64,000 bases of DNA. It comes from Clostridium pasteurianum BC1 (GTDB lineage Bacteria; Bacillota; Clostridia; Clostridiales; Clostridiaceae). The notes below the pieces were generated by a model. The model had not been told where the DNA came from. It saw nothing but the letters and a program-made list of their open reading frames with translations, and did not search any database. The translations under genes and the position numbers were made by a program. The stretch is taken from assembly GCF_000389635.1 (NCBI RefSeq), contig NC_021182.1, forward strand, positions 496,001 to 560,000. Reading direction: 5' to 3'. Positions 24,164 through 33,124 of this stretch are shown here, piece by piece (within the stretch, counting starts at the first letter, position 1; every line of letters begins with the position of its first letter).

Positions 24164-26479
24164 TTGGAAAATTTTCATTTCATAGAGGATTTATTTAAGG
24201 AAGATGGCTTTCATAGTTATAAAGCAAATATTGAAGAGGAAGTTAATGAAAATAGAGAAAAAATCATTTCCACTTCAGGCTCCCATAATTGTGGGGGAAG
24301 ATGTGTTATAAAAGTTCATGTTAGAAATAATAGTATAGTGAGAATTTCCACTGAAGACAATATTGTTGATACAAAAGTTGTGCCTCAATTAAGGGGGTGT
24401 CTCCGCTGTCGTTCCTATAGAAATCGTATGTATAATTACAATAGACTTAAATTTCCTATGAAACGAATAGGCAAACGAGGAGAAGGCAAATTTAAGCGAA
24501 TTACCTGGGAGGAAGCTATAGATACCATTGCAGATAATACTAAGGGAGTTATGAAAAAGTACGGCAAGGATGCAATATATGTGCAATATGCTACGGGAAA
24601 TGCCGGAAGAGTGGCGGAAAGAACCTGGATGAAAAGGTTACTTGGCATGTATGGGGGGTTTTTAGATTATTATGGCAGCTACAGTACTGCCTGTACTCAA
24701 ATTGCAACTCCTTATACTTTTGGAACAATATATACTGGTAGCAGCAGAGATACCTGGCAGAACTCAAAATTAATTATTCTACTGGGATTTAATCCAGCAG
24801 AAACTATACATGGCACTAATACTGCCTATTATTTAAAGCTGGCAAAGGAAGCAGGGGCAAAGATTATAAGTATTGATCCCATTTATTCAAATACTGCCAT
24901 AGCCTTAGCTGATAAATGGATTCCCATAAGGCCAACTACAGACAGTGCATTACTAGATGCTATGGCTTACGTTATAATTACGGAAAATTTACAGGATCAA
25001 AAATTTCTTAACAGTTACTGCTTGGGCTTTGATGATGAGCATATGCCTTATGGTATACCAAGGGGTAACTCCTATAAAAGCTACATATTAGGTGAAGGTG
25101 AGGACAAAATTCCAAAGACTTCGACCTGGGCTGAGGATATAACTGGTATACCTCAGGAGACAATTGTTGAATTAGCCAGAGAGTATGCTGTAAATAAGCC
25201 TTCTGCATTGATTGAGGGTTTTGGTCCACAAAGACATGCCTATGGAGAACAGTATACAAGAAGCGGTACTGTGCTGGCGGCTATAACAGGAAATATAGGT
25301 ATTAATGGAGGATGGGCTTCTGGCACAGGCTATCCTACCCGTCAGGAATTTGTAGCATCAATCCCAGCCTATAATCCCAATAAAGCCAAGATTTCTGTGT
25401 ATAGCTGGCCTGATGCTATTGCACGGGGAAAGGGTATGGGAGCAGAATTAAGTGTAACAGGTGTGGAAAAACTATCCTCAAATATTAAGCTTATGTTCAA
25501 TTTAGGAGGTAACATCCTTGTAAATCAGCATGGTGATTCAAATGGTACGGCTAAATTATTGGAGAAGGAAGAATTAGTAGAATTTATAGTGGTAAGTGAT
25601 CATTTTTTGACTCCAAGCGCTAAATTTGCAGACATACTTTTGCCGGCAGATAATATGATGGAGCGAGATGACATTGTTACTCCTTGGGGTCCTGGAGACT
25701 ATGTAATTTATATGAATAAAGCGGTGGATACGGTGTTTCAGTGTCGTAATGGGTATGAGTGGATAAGCGATTTAGCAGAGAAACTTGGACTTAAGGAAGA
25801 ATTTACAGAAGGAAAATCCATAGATGAATGGATGGGGTATCTTGTAGAGGAAACAGCAAAGAAAAATCCTGGTTTTCCTTCCTTTAAGGAATTTAAGGAA
25901 AAATCTATATATAGATGGAATTATGATGAGCCTTCCATAGCTTTTGAACAGGAGATTAAAGACCCTGAGAACAATCCTTTTCCAACTCCATCAGGTAAAA
26001 TAGAGATTTTTTCAGAGAGACTGTGGAATATGAATAATCCTTTAGAGATACCAGCTGTACCTAAATATGTGTCAGCATGGGAAGGGCCTGAGGACCCTAT
26101 GAAGGAAAGATATCCACTTCAATGTATAGGGCATCACTACAAGCGTCGTGTTCACTCAACTTTTGATAATACAAGCTGGATGGAAGAGGCAGGAAAGCAG
26201 GAAATTTGGATAAGTAGTATAGATGCTCTAAAACGGGGTATTAAAAATGGAGATGAGGTAAAAGTATTTAATGCTCGTGGTACAGTAATTTTACCAGCAA
26301 AGGTTACACCTAGAATTATGCCGGGAGTGGTATCCATACCTCAGGGAGCCTGGTGGACGCCTGATAAAGAGGGCATTGATAGGAGAGGCAATGTTAATAC
26401 ACTTACAAAGTATCATCCAACTCCTTTGGCTTTTGGAAATCCGTCACATACTAATTTAGTTGAAGTAATGAAGGCTTAA
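24164..26479 (+). CDS. DMSO-reductase family molybdopterin oxidoreductase, catalytic subunit
   Basis: The 771-residue protein binds a bis-MGD cofactor and an N-terminal Fe4S4 cluster: HNCGGRC and RGCLRC supply the Cys ligands (residues 40-90). FLDYYGSYSTACTQ places Ser at the molybdenum, as in DmsA-type enzymes rather than formate dehydrogenases or nitrate reductases. Later blocks include LLGFNPAETIH, FADILLPADNMMERDD and the C-terminal molybdopterin dinucleotide domain ending FGNPSHTNLVEV. No Tat signal or membrane segment is visible, so it should be cytoplasmic. The start is a TTG behind AAAGGCGG. The electron-transfer subunit and chaperone follow, but no membrane anchor. Confidence 0.88.
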   Translation: MENFHFIEDLFKEDGFHSYKANIEEEVNENREKIISTSGSHNCGGRCVIKVHVRNNSIVRISTEDNIVDTKVVPQLRGCLRCRSYRNRMYNYNRLKFPMKRIGKRGEGKFKRITWEEAIDTIADNTKGVMKKYGKDAIYVQYATGNAGRVAERTWMKRLLGMYGGFLDYYGSYSTACTQIATPYTFGTIYTGSSRDTWQNSKLIILLGFNPAETIHGTNTAYYLKLAKEAGAKIISIDPIYSNTAIALADKWIPIRPTTDSALLDAMAYVIITENLQDQKFLNSYCLGFDDEHMPYGIPRGNSYKSYILGEGEDKIPKTSTWAEDITGIPQETIVELAREYAVNKPSALIEGFGPQRHAYGEQYTRSGTVLAAITGNIGINGGWASGTGYPTRQEFVASIPAYNPNKAKISVYSWPDAIARGKGMGAELSVTGVEKLSSNIKLMFNLGGNILVNQHGDSNGTAKLLEKEELVEFIVVSDHFLTPSAKFADILLPADNMMERDDIVTPWGPGDYVIYMNKAVDTVFQCRNGYEWISDLAEKLGLKEEFTEGKSIDEWMGYLVEETAKKNPGFPSFKEFKEKSIYRWNYDEPSIAFEQEIKDPENNPFPTPSGKIEIFSERLWNMNNPLEIPAVPKYVSAWEGPEDPMKERYPLQCIGHHYKRRVHSTFDNTSWMEEAGKQEIWISSIDALKRGIKNGDEVKVFNARGTVILPAKVTPRIMPGVVSIPQGAWWTPDKEGIDRRGNVNTLTKYHPTPLAFGNPSHTNLVEVMKA

Positions 26480-26497
26480 TAGTATTAATGAAGCTTC

Positions 26498-26529
26498 CTT
26501 AGTTGAAGTTCAAACTACAACTAAGTTTT
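26498..26529 (+). terminator. Hairpin between the two reductase subunit genes
   Basis: CTTAGTTG (26498-26505) pairs with CAACTAAG (26518-26525), followed by TTTT. It may attenuate transcription into the downstream genes. Confidence 0.45.
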
Positions 26530-26617
26530 GGATATGAAGTATTACAATGGATTTTTACTGGGAAGAGTTAATGATTAAAAGTAATATTAAACTTAAAATT
26601 AGAAGGTGGTATAAAAT

Positions 26618-27220
26618 ATGGGTAAGCAATTGGCATTTTATTTTCAGCAAAATTATTGTGTTGGATGTAACACTTGTCAAATAGCCTGCAAGGATAAAAA
26701 TAATCTAACAGTTGGTGAGAATTTTAGAAAGGTTTATGAAGTAGCTGGAGGAAATTTTATACAAAGAGGAAAGGCAATTATACCAAATATATATGCTTTT
26801 TGGATTACTGTAAGCTGTAATCATTGCCTTAATCCCATATGTGTAAAAAGTTGTCCCACAGGTGCACTTGTAAAAAGAGAAGAGGATGGAATAGTATATA
26901 TTGAAAAGGAAAAATGTATAAGCTGTAAGAGCTGCATAAAGGCATGTCCTTATGAAGCGCCACAATATAATCCTAAGGAAAAAAAGGTGAATAAATGTGA
27001 TTTTTGCATGGATTTATTGGAAAAGGGAAAAGAACCTGTCTGTGTTTCATCCTGTCCCATGAGGGCACTTGGCTTTGGAGCATTTGAAGAACTTCGTGAA
27101 AAATATGGAGAGGTGGCTGAAACGGAAGGCATGCCAAAAGCTAGTATAACAGAGCCTGCTTTGGTAATAACTCCACACGAAAGAATTGATTCTGATCAGA
27201 GGGAGGATAGTAAGAGATAG
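26618..27220 (+). CDS. DmsB-like 4Fe-4S electron-transfer subunit
   Basis: The 200-residue protein carries four clusters of cysteines: CVGCNTCQIAC, CNHCLNPICVKSC, CISCKSCIKAC and CDFCMDLLEKGK-EPVCVSSC, the DmsB/PhsB pattern for four [4Fe-4S] clusters. It should pass electrons to the catalytic subunit encoded upstream. The start follows GAAGGTGG. With no membrane anchor gene next to it, the donor may be a soluble ferredoxin or flavoprotein. Confidence 0.9.
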   Translation: MGKQLAFYFQQNYCVGCNTCQIACKDKNNLTVGENFRKVYEVAGGNFIQRGKAIIPNIYAFWITVSCNHCLNPICVKSCPTGALVKREEDGIVYIEKEKCISCKSCIKACPYEAPQYNPKEKKVNKCDFCMDLLEKGKEPVCVSSCPMRALGFGAFEELREKYGEVAETEGMPKASITEPALVITPHERIDSDQREDSKR

Positions 27221-27283
27221 AGTCATTTTGCATATTGAATAGAAATATTTGCAAATTAACTTCATATATCTATCTTCTTACTA

Positions 27284-27907
27284 ATGCAAATTATGGAAAA
27301 TATAAAAAATTTTATAACAAAAAGACAAGCTATTTATGCTATGCTGGCAGCACTTTATCGTGGAGATTTAGATAAAGTATTAAAAATTTCTGAGGAAGTC
27401 TCAGTATTTAAGGATTTTCTTATAAAAAAGGGCTATAGCAGAGATATTATAGAAGAGATTAAACAGGATAGAGAAGATTTATTAGAGGATTATGAAAATT
27501 TATTTGTTGGACCAGCAGCTATACTAGCTCCACCTTGGGAATCTGTATATGAAACTGAAGATAGATTGTTATTTGGAGAATCAGAATTGCAGGTTAGAAA
27601 ATTTTATAGAAATTTTGGATTGGATGTGAGCAAAAAAGAGCCGGCAGATCATTTGGCCTTTCAGTTAGCCTTTATGTCAAGGTTGTTTTCTATTGAGGAA
27701 TATGATGATTCTTCAAAGGTTAAGAAAAATATTAAAGGTCAAATAGATTTTTTAAATAATCATTTATTGACTTGGACATATAAGTGGTATGATGAAGTAG
27801 CTGAAAATGCAAAAACTAAATTTTGGAGAGATATTTCTCGAATTGTAGTAAGGTGGTTTAAGGAAGATTTAATGGATCTTAATAATGTGATTAAATCCAT
27901 AAAATAA
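27284..27907 (+). CDS. TorD/DmsD-family molybdoenzyme chaperone
   Basis: The 207-residue all-helical protein has the TorD pattern: RQAIYAMLAALYRGDL near the N terminus, DYENLFVGPAAILAPPWESVY in the middle and EPADHLAFQLAFMSRLF, the E-P-x-D-H motif of the family. It helps insert the molybdenum cofactor into the catalytic subunit. The ribosome binding site is weak; an ATG three codons further in (27293) is an alternative start. It completes a three-gene cluster. Confidence 0.85.
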   Translation: MQIMENIKNFITKRQAIYAMLAALYRGDLDKVLKISEEVSVFKDFLIKKGYSRDIIEEIKQDREDLLEDYENLFVGPAAILAPPWESVYETEDRLLFGESELQVRKFYRNFGLDVSKKEPADHLAFQLAFMSRLFSIEEYDDSSKVKKNIKGQIDFLNNHLLTWTYKWYDEVAENAKTKFWRDISRIVVRWFKEDLMDLNNVIKSIK

Positions 27908-27908
27908 T

Positions 27909-28050
27909 TTTGTCCGATACTATCCACTCTAATACTTCCATCTTTCTTGAAACTGGGAGTAAAGAGTGTCTACGTCCCTGGATAACGATTTTTCCTAAAG
28001 GACAACGATTTCTAAGTATTAAAATACTGATGTTAAGAACTCTGTTTATA
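27909..28050 (+). repeat. Family B dispersed repeat, copy 2
   Basis: It starts TGTCCGATACTATCCACTCT directly after the chaperone stop codon, has a stem around ACTTCCAT...ACTGGGAGT, the block GAGTGTCTACGTCCCTGGA, and ends AACTCTGTTTATA. The block order is the same as at 14707-14852. Confidence 0.65.
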
Positions 28051-28060
28051 AAAATAATAT

Positions 28061-28089
28061 TTGACATAAATTAGTGTAAGGCGTATTAT
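28061..28089 (+). promoter_or_regulatory. Promoter of the T-box leader
   Basis: TTGACA (28061-28066) and TATTAT (28084-28089) are 17 bases apart, ending about 30 bases before the first leader stem. It lies 11 bases after the family B repeat. Confidence 0.75.
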
Positions 28090-28109
28090 AATAAAATAAA
28101 TATATTTAT

Positions 28110-28454
28110 TATAAATTGACTATGATAGGAAAAGTAAGTTTATAGGAGCTATACAGTGATTTAGGAGTAGTGAAAACCTAAATGGTAAATATAGACAGAA
28201 GGACATCCTTGAGTTGTTTGCCTGAAATCTCAGTAGGGTAAAACGGAAATCCACCGTTATAAGGACATGAGTGAATCAAATTATTTTGGATTAAGCAGGA
28301 TGGTACCGTGGAATATTACTTCCACTCCTATATTGGAGTGGAAGTTTTTTAGTTCTTTAATTGTGCTTAAAAGAAAATAATTAGGTTAATTTGGGTGGTA
28401 CCACGGAAGTACATTTCGTCCCTAAACTGTTTTATGTTTAGGGACTTTCTTTTG
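28110..28454 (+). promoter_or_regulatory. T-box leader with two antiterminator/terminator modules
   Basis: The leader shows stem I-like elements (GGAAAAGTAAG... and a specifier-loop candidate GTGAAAACCTAAATGG), then the T-box GATGGTACCGTGG (28299-28312) and a terminator ACTTCCACTCC/GGAGTGGAAGT with T6 (28318-28350). Only about 40 bases later a second T-box, GGGTGGTACCACGG (28393-28406), and a second terminator GTCCCTAAAC/GTTTAGGGAC (28418-28445) follow. The AAC in the specifier candidate would fit tRNA-Asn, in line with the downstream enzyme. The second module has no room for its own stem I. Confidence 0.85.
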
Positions 28455-28534
28455 GTTAAATTATTTTTGAAATGAAATTTAAACTCTTTTTATATGCCGG
28501 GTATAAAAAGAGAAATAAAAATAAAAGGTGGGAG

Positions 28535-29821
28535 ATGATTAAGTTGAATCGTACATTAGTAGAAGAATTGAATAATAAGCTTGGAGAAATTGCTAAAGTA
28601 CAAGGCTGGGTTCAGAGAATAAGAAAGCTTGGAAAAATTGCCTTTATTATTTTAAGAGATCGTTCAGGAAGTGTCCAATGTGTAGTGAATACAAAGAATA
28701 TAGATATAAATGGATTGAAGCTTGAAAGTGTGGTAGAAATTACTGGAAAGGTAGCTTTAGAAAAAAATATAGAAATTCAGCTAATAAGTTTAGATATCAT
28801 AAGTGAAGTAGAAGAGAATATACCAATTGAAATTAATAAGGATAAAATTCAAGCTAATTTAGATACAGTGCTGAATAATAGAGTGCTTAGTCTAAGGCAT
28901 AAAACTATCAATTCAGTATTTAAAATTGAAGCTTGCCTTGCTGAAGCCTTTGAGGAGTTCCTTATAGAACATGACTTTACTCAAATCTTTACTCCTAAGA
29001 TAGTAGCAGGAGGAGCAGAAGGGGGAACTGAAGTATTTGAGTTAAAGTATTTTGAGCAAAAGGCTTATCTTGCTCAAAGTCCTCAGTTTTATAAACAGAT
29101 GATGGTTGGAGCAGGATATGAGAGAGTATTTGAAATAGGCCATGTGTATAGGGCTGAAGAGCACAATACAAATAGACATTTAAATGAATATGTAAGTTTA
29201 GACTTTGAGATGGCCTTTATTGAGGATGAGAATAATATAATTGATATTGAAACAGAATTATTAAAAAGTATGATTGAAAAAGTGAAAAGCAAGTGCCAAA
29301 AAGAGCTAGAGATTTTAGCGGCTGAACTACCAGAAATCAAAGACAAAATTCCTTCCATGCAATTGCCAGAAGCTATTAAGATATTGAGAGATGTATATGG
29401 AAAAGATGATTTAGTTAAAGATATTGATCCAGAGGGAGAAAGACTGATTTCTAAATATGTAAAAGATAAATACAATAGTGACTTCGTATTTTTAACTCAT
29501 TACTCAGCTGAAAAAAGGCCCATGTATACTATGCCCACAGGAGATGGGTTAACTCATAGTTTTGATCTTATCTTTAGAGGGGTTGAAATTACAACTGGTG
29601 GACAGAGAATCCACAGTTATGAGATGTTAAAGAGAAATATGGAAGTTAAGGGATTAAATCCAGAAGATTTTCAGGATTATTTACAGGTATTTAAATATGG
29701 TATGCCTCCCCATGGTGGATTGGCTATAGGTCTTGAAAGATTAACAGCTCAACTTTTAGGATTGAAAAATATAAGAGAAGCTGCACTGTTTCCAAGAGAT
29801 AGGGAGAGGATAACCCCTTAG
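28535..29821 (+). CDS. aspS2: Archaeal-type aspartyl-tRNA synthetase (likely non-discriminating AspRS2)
   Basis: The 428-residue class IIb synthetase has an N-terminal OB fold that reads the anticodon (VQGWVQRIRKLGKIAFIILRDRSG) and a catalytic domain with LAQSPQFYKQMM, FEIGHVYRAEEHNTNRHLNEY (motif 2) and GGLAIGLERL (motif 3). Its size and the absence of the bacterial GAD insertion mark it as the archaeal-type AspRS found as a second copy in clostridia. There it charges tRNA-Asn with Asp for later amidation by GatCAB. The ATG at 28535 follows AGGTGGGAG; the longer frame reaches into the leader. Regulation by an Asn-type T-box fits this role. GatCAB genes are not in the window. Confidence 0.85.
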   Translation: MIKLNRTLVEELNNKLGEIAKVQGWVQRIRKLGKIAFIILRDRSGSVQCVVNTKNIDINGLKLESVVEITGKVALEKNIEIQLISLDIISEVEENIPIEINKDKIQANLDTVLNNRVLSLRHKTINSVFKIEACLAEAFEEFLIEHDFTQIFTPKIVAGGAEGGTEVFELKYFEQKAYLAQSPQFYKQMMVGAGYERVFEIGHVYRAEEHNTNRHLNEYVSLDFEMAFIEDENNIIDIETELLKSMIEKVKSKCQKELEILAAELPEIKDKIPSMQLPEAIKILRDVYGKDDLVKDIDPEGERLISKYVKDKYNSDFVFLTHYSAEKRPMYTMPTGDGLTHSFDLIFRGVEITTGGQRIHSYEMLKRNMEVKGLNPEDFQDYLQVFKYGMPPHGGLAIGLERLTAQLLGLKNIREAALFPRDRERITP

Positions 29822-29943
29822 AATAACCTTCTTTGTAGAAAGTGAAAGGAAACCAATAGTGTAAAAAGTAGCCGTTTTTTAAAATTAAGATTAAATATTT
29901 AGATGAATGGTATGAAGATTTAAAAACAAGGAGGAGGTAAAAT

Positions 29944-30174
29944 ATGGATTGCATTTTATGTAAATCTAATTTAGTTAGAGGAAAAGTTAATCATATTGTT
30001 GATTTAGATGGTCATATCATTATAATTAAAGGAGTTCCAGCAAATGTTTGTAAGCAATGCGGTGAATATTTTATTGAAACTGATATAGCATTAAAATTAG
30101 AAAAAATAATTGAAGATGTTCTAAAAAATAAGGCTGAAATATTTGTTGTAAATTATTCTGAAATAGTAGCTTAA
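29944..30174 (+). CDS. YgiT-type zinc finger protein
   Basis: The 76-residue protein has two CxxC pairs (DCILCKSN and VCKQCGEYF) around an antiparallel hairpin, the YgiT/MqsA N-terminal zinc-finger fold, then the GEYFIETDIALKLEKIIED helix. In toxin-antitoxin systems such domains pair with a toxin gene upstream (DUF4258 or MqsR), but none is seen here. It may be an orphan antitoxin-like protein. It has an excellent GGAGG ribosome binding site. Confidence 0.82.
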   Translation: MDCILCKSNLVRGKVNHIVDLDGHIIIIKGVPANVCKQCGEYFIETDIALKLEKIIEDVLKNKAEIFVVNYSEIVA

Positions 30175-30277
30175 TTAGGAGTATGAAGCTTAGAACCTAT
30201 TATGATATTACTCATAGGATTAGTCTTGAAATCTTAACTTTATATTTGAAGAAATACATTTTAAAAATTTTTACTAT

Positions 30278-30313
30278 AAAAAGCTTGTGAAATTAACATT
30301 CGCAAGCTTTTTA
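30278..30313. terminator. Bidirectional terminator
   Basis: AAAAAGCTTG (30278-30287) pairs with CAAGCTTTTT (30303-30312) between the YgiT-type gene and the convergent ferredoxin gene. Confidence 0.8.
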
Positions 30314-30340
30314 TGGTTATATAGACTTTTTGCATATTTA

Positions 30341-30529
30341 TTATTCAACTGTTATAGCATTTACAGGGCATTCCGTAGCAGCTTCCTGTGCACTGGCTAC
30401 TAGTGTTTCCAGAATTTCATTTTTTGATCTTTCAGCTTTTCCCTTATCATCCATTATAAAAACCTCAGGGCATATTGAAGTACATAATCCACATCCTATA
30501 CAAGTATCTTTATCAACAAAACCTTTCAT
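30341..30529 (-). CDS. Single-cluster [4Fe-4S] ferredoxin
   Basis: The 62-residue acidic protein has CIGCGLCTSICPEVF as the first three ligands and TECPVNAI as the fourth, so one [4Fe-4S] cluster; the second cluster site of classic clostridial ferredoxin is absent, as in Thermotoga-type ferredoxins. The ATG is chosen because CGAGGAG lies eight bases upstream; a GTG three codons earlier overlaps that site. It should act as a soluble electron carrier. A CRP/FNR-like palindrome lies upstream at 30613. Confidence 0.9.
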   Translation of the reverse strand: MKGFVDKDTCIGCGLCTSICPEVFIMDDKGKAERSKNEILETLVASAQEAATECPVNAITVE

Positions 30530-30612
30530 AACACTCACTCCTCGTATAATTTAAATTATTTATTTAGGTTATTTCCTATGATTAAATTATAGAATTTTTA
30601 TGTTAGATAAGA

Positions 30613-30628
30613 TGTGATTTAAGTCACT
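30613..30628. promoter_or_regulatory. CRP/FNR-like palindrome
   Basis: TGTGATTTAAGTCACT fits the TGTGA-N6-TCACA pattern of Crp/Fnr-family sites, about 85 bp upstream of the ferredoxin start. Nothing else is recognised in the 30530-30829 gap. Confidence 0.4.
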
Positions 30629-30829
30629 GTTTAAATTGATAATACAGTTTCTAGAAGAAAACTGAGTATAAACATTTTTAACTGTACTTTGCTGATATTA
30701 AATAACTTAGTCTTTTAAAATCCCATATAAAGTGATATATTAATCTAACAATATTTTTTTAATATGTTTGGATTATATAGTTAATATGAAACTAAAATTT
30801 TATCTGAAAACATAAGGGAGCTGAAAAAA

Positions 30830-31240
30830 ATGGATATAAAATATGTAGTTATTATTCAGTGTGATATTGCACATAAAAGATGCAGCGGTTTTGCCTGTAC
30901 CAATGCTTATTATAATAGAGATGAATTATTTAAGGATTATGATGATAATACAAGATATATTTCCTTTACCTGCGGAGGCTGCTGTGGAAAAACAATTGCT
31001 TCTAAATTAGAGCATTTTTCAAAGAAGTTAAAGGCTAAAAATAATATAGATAAGAGTGAGGTAGTTGTGCATTTATCTTCTTGTATGGCAACTGACAATT
31101 ATCATTATGATAGATGTCCTCATATAGATTATATTAAAAATATTATAGCTAAAAAAGGCTATGAAAAGGTAGTAGAAGGTTCTTATATAAGTAAGGGAGC
31201 AATTAATAAAAGAGAAAAGGGACAGTATAATAAATACTAA
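30830..31240 (+). CDS. CGGC-domain protein
   Basis: The 136-residue protein has the conserved IIQCDIAHKRCSGFACTNAYYN, FTCGGCCGK and LSSCMATDNYHYDRCPHIDYI motifs of the CGGC domain. Its many conserved Cys residues (at least eight) suggest a metal or sulfur role, but no activity is established. It starts behind AGGGAGCTG. It lies between a ferredoxin gene and a thiamine-dependent decarboxylase gene without clear operon linkage. Confidence 0.85.
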   Translation: MDIKYVVIIQCDIAHKRCSGFACTNAYYNRDELFKDYDDNTRYISFTCGGCCGKTIASKLEHFSKKLKAKNNIDKSEVVVHLSSCMATDNYHYDRCPHIDYIKNIIAKKGYEKVVEGSYISKGAINKREKGQYNKY

Positions 31241-31340
31241 AAATAATGGTGTACAAGCTATTTAAGCAATGCATTATTTTAAAAAGTTACTTGCGATTGA
31301 ATTTATTAACTGTTAGTTTTGATAATAGTATTTATGTATA

Positions 31341-31358
31341 AGGTTCAACCTACAGGTT
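31341..31358. promoter_or_regulatory. Possible operator upstream of the keto acid decarboxylase
   Basis: AGGTTCAACCTACAGGTT contains two overlapping AGGTT/AACCT inverted pairs, about 55-70 bp upstream of the decarboxylase start. Assigned by symmetry only. Confidence 0.3.
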
Positions 31359-31413
31359 AGAATAAACATATTATTATACAATTTGTTTATATCACAAGGG
31401 AGGAAGTTTTTAT

Positions 31414-33087
31414 ATGCTTGAAAAAAATGAACTAACCGTAGGAAGATATCTTTTTAACTGTCTAAATAGTGAGGGTATTAGTGAAATCTTTGGTGTTCCT
31501 GGAGATTATAATTTCACTCTTTTAGATAACCTGGAAAAATATGAGAGAATAAAATTTGTTAATTGCAGGAATGAACTGAATACAGGGTATGCAGCAGATT
31601 CTTATGCGAGAATTAAAGGACTTTCAGCAATGATAACCACCTTTGGAGTAGGTGAATTAAACGCATGTAATGCAATTGCAGGAGCCTATTCTGAATATGT
31701 TCCAGTTATTCATATAGTTGGTGCTCCAAAAACTATGCTACAGATGGAACATAGAAAAATGCACCATACACTGATGAATGGAGATTATTCTGTTTATGAA
31801 AATATGTATAAAAATATAACTGAATATACAGCAGTAATTACTAAAGACAATGCAGAAATTGAAATTCCAACAGCTATTGCCAAAGCTAAGGAAATGAAAA
31901 GGCCAGTATATTTAGTTATAGCCATTGATGTAGTTAATCAGCCAGTCACAAAAAGAGAAGTTTCTCTATCAAAGCCTCAGACTAATCAAAATTCTTTACA
32001 ATTAGCACTTAATAATATAAAGCAGGTTATTAGTAAGGCTCAAAAACCATTACTTCTTCCAGACATAATGGTGTCAAGATATAATCTTCAAGCTGTAGTT
32101 GAACAATTAGCTAATAAGCTTGATATACCTGTATCCACTATGATGATGGGTAAAGGTTCTTTTAATGAAGGTCATAAAAATTACATTGGCCTATATGCAG
32201 GTAGATGGGGAAGTTTGGAAGTAAAAGATTTTGTGGAAAGCTGTGACTGCATTTTAGCTATTGGACCAATCTGGTCAGATTATAATACAGCTTCTTTCAC
32301 TGCTAAATTAAATCCTGTGAATATTATAGAAATTCAGCCAAGCTACGTAAAAGTGGGTATGAATCTTTATGAAAATGTGTTAATGGAAGATTTGTTAAAT
32401 GAATTGGTTAAAGTTTTAGATAGGAAATCAACTCCTGTACCAAATATAAAGCTACCTTACACTGAGAATCAGGTGGGCGATGGAAATAATCAGGTTTCAT
32501 CAGTTTATTATTATCCCAAATTACAGAGTTTCATTAAGGAAAATGATATAGTAATTGTAGAATCAGGCTCACTGCCACTTGGTATGGCACAAGTAAAGCT
32601 GCCAAACAATGTCTCCTACATATGTCAATATGGCTGGGGATCTATAGGATATGCCACTCCTGCTGGTTTTGGTGCCTGCGTTGCTGCTAGAGATCGCCGT
32701 GTAGTTATATTTACTGGCGATGGAGCTATTCACTTAACTGCTCAAGAGTTAAGTTCCATGATATATAACGGCTGTAAACCTGTTATATTTTTGATAAATA
32801 ATAAATACTATACTATTGAAGCTTATCTTAATACACCTAAAACAACTAATTATAATAATATACCTGTTTGGGATTTTCAAAAACTTCTTGAAGCCTTTGG
32901 CGGAAATGCCTACACTGCTAGGGTGAATACAAATACTGAATTAGATGAAGCTATAAGACAAATTGCAATTCAAGGTAAGGATAAGATGTGTTTTATTGAA
33001 ATAAATACAGATAAGATGGATGCACCAGGTATTGTCCATAATGTTCATACAATGATAGAGGAAATGGAAAAGCAGCAAATGAGCTAG
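31414..33087 (+). CDS. Thiamine-dependent 2-keto acid decarboxylase (PDC/IPDC/KdcA family)
   Basis: The 557-residue enzyme should decarboxylate a 2-keto acid (pyruvate, indolepyruvate, phenylpyruvate or branched-chain) to the aldehyde. Landmarks are the catalytic Glu in NCRNELNTGYAADSYAR, the HH pair in HRKMHHTLMNG, the cofactor motif GDGAIHLTAQELSSM...NGCKPVIFLINNKYYTIE, and the second active-site Glu in YTIEAYL. Size and motif order fit PDC/IPDC rather than acetolactate synthase. It is a single gene behind GGGAGG. No aldehyde or alcohol dehydrogenase gene is adjacent, so the product pathway is not shown by context. Confidence 0.88.
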   Translation: MLEKNELTVGRYLFNCLNSEGISEIFGVPGDYNFTLLDNLEKYERIKFVNCRNELNTGYAADSYARIKGLSAMITTFGVGELNACNAIAGAYSEYVPVIHIVGAPKTMLQMEHRKMHHTLMNGDYSVYENMYKNITEYTAVITKDNAEIEIPTAIAKAKEMKRPVYLVIAIDVVNQPVTKREVSLSKPQTNQNSLQLALNNIKQVISKAQKPLLLPDIMVSRYNLQAVVEQLANKLDIPVSTMMMGKGSFNEGHKNYIGLYAGRWGSLEVKDFVESCDCILAIGPIWSDYNTASFTAKLNPVNIIEIQPSYVKVGMNLYENVLMEDLLNELVKVLDRKSTPVPNIKLPYTENQVGDGNNQVSSVYYYPKLQSFIKENDIVIVESGSLPLGMAQVKLPNNVSYICQYGWGSIGYATPAGFGACVAARDRRVVIFTGDGAIHLTAQELSSMIYNGCKPVIFLINNKYYTIEAYLNTPKTTNYNNIPVWDFQKLLEAFGGNAYTARVNTNTELDEAIRQIAIQGKDKMCFIEINTDKMDAPGIVHNVHTMIEEMEKQQMS

Positions 33088-33124
33088 AAAATATGGCTAA
33101 ATAGATATTATAGTTGAAGTGGTA

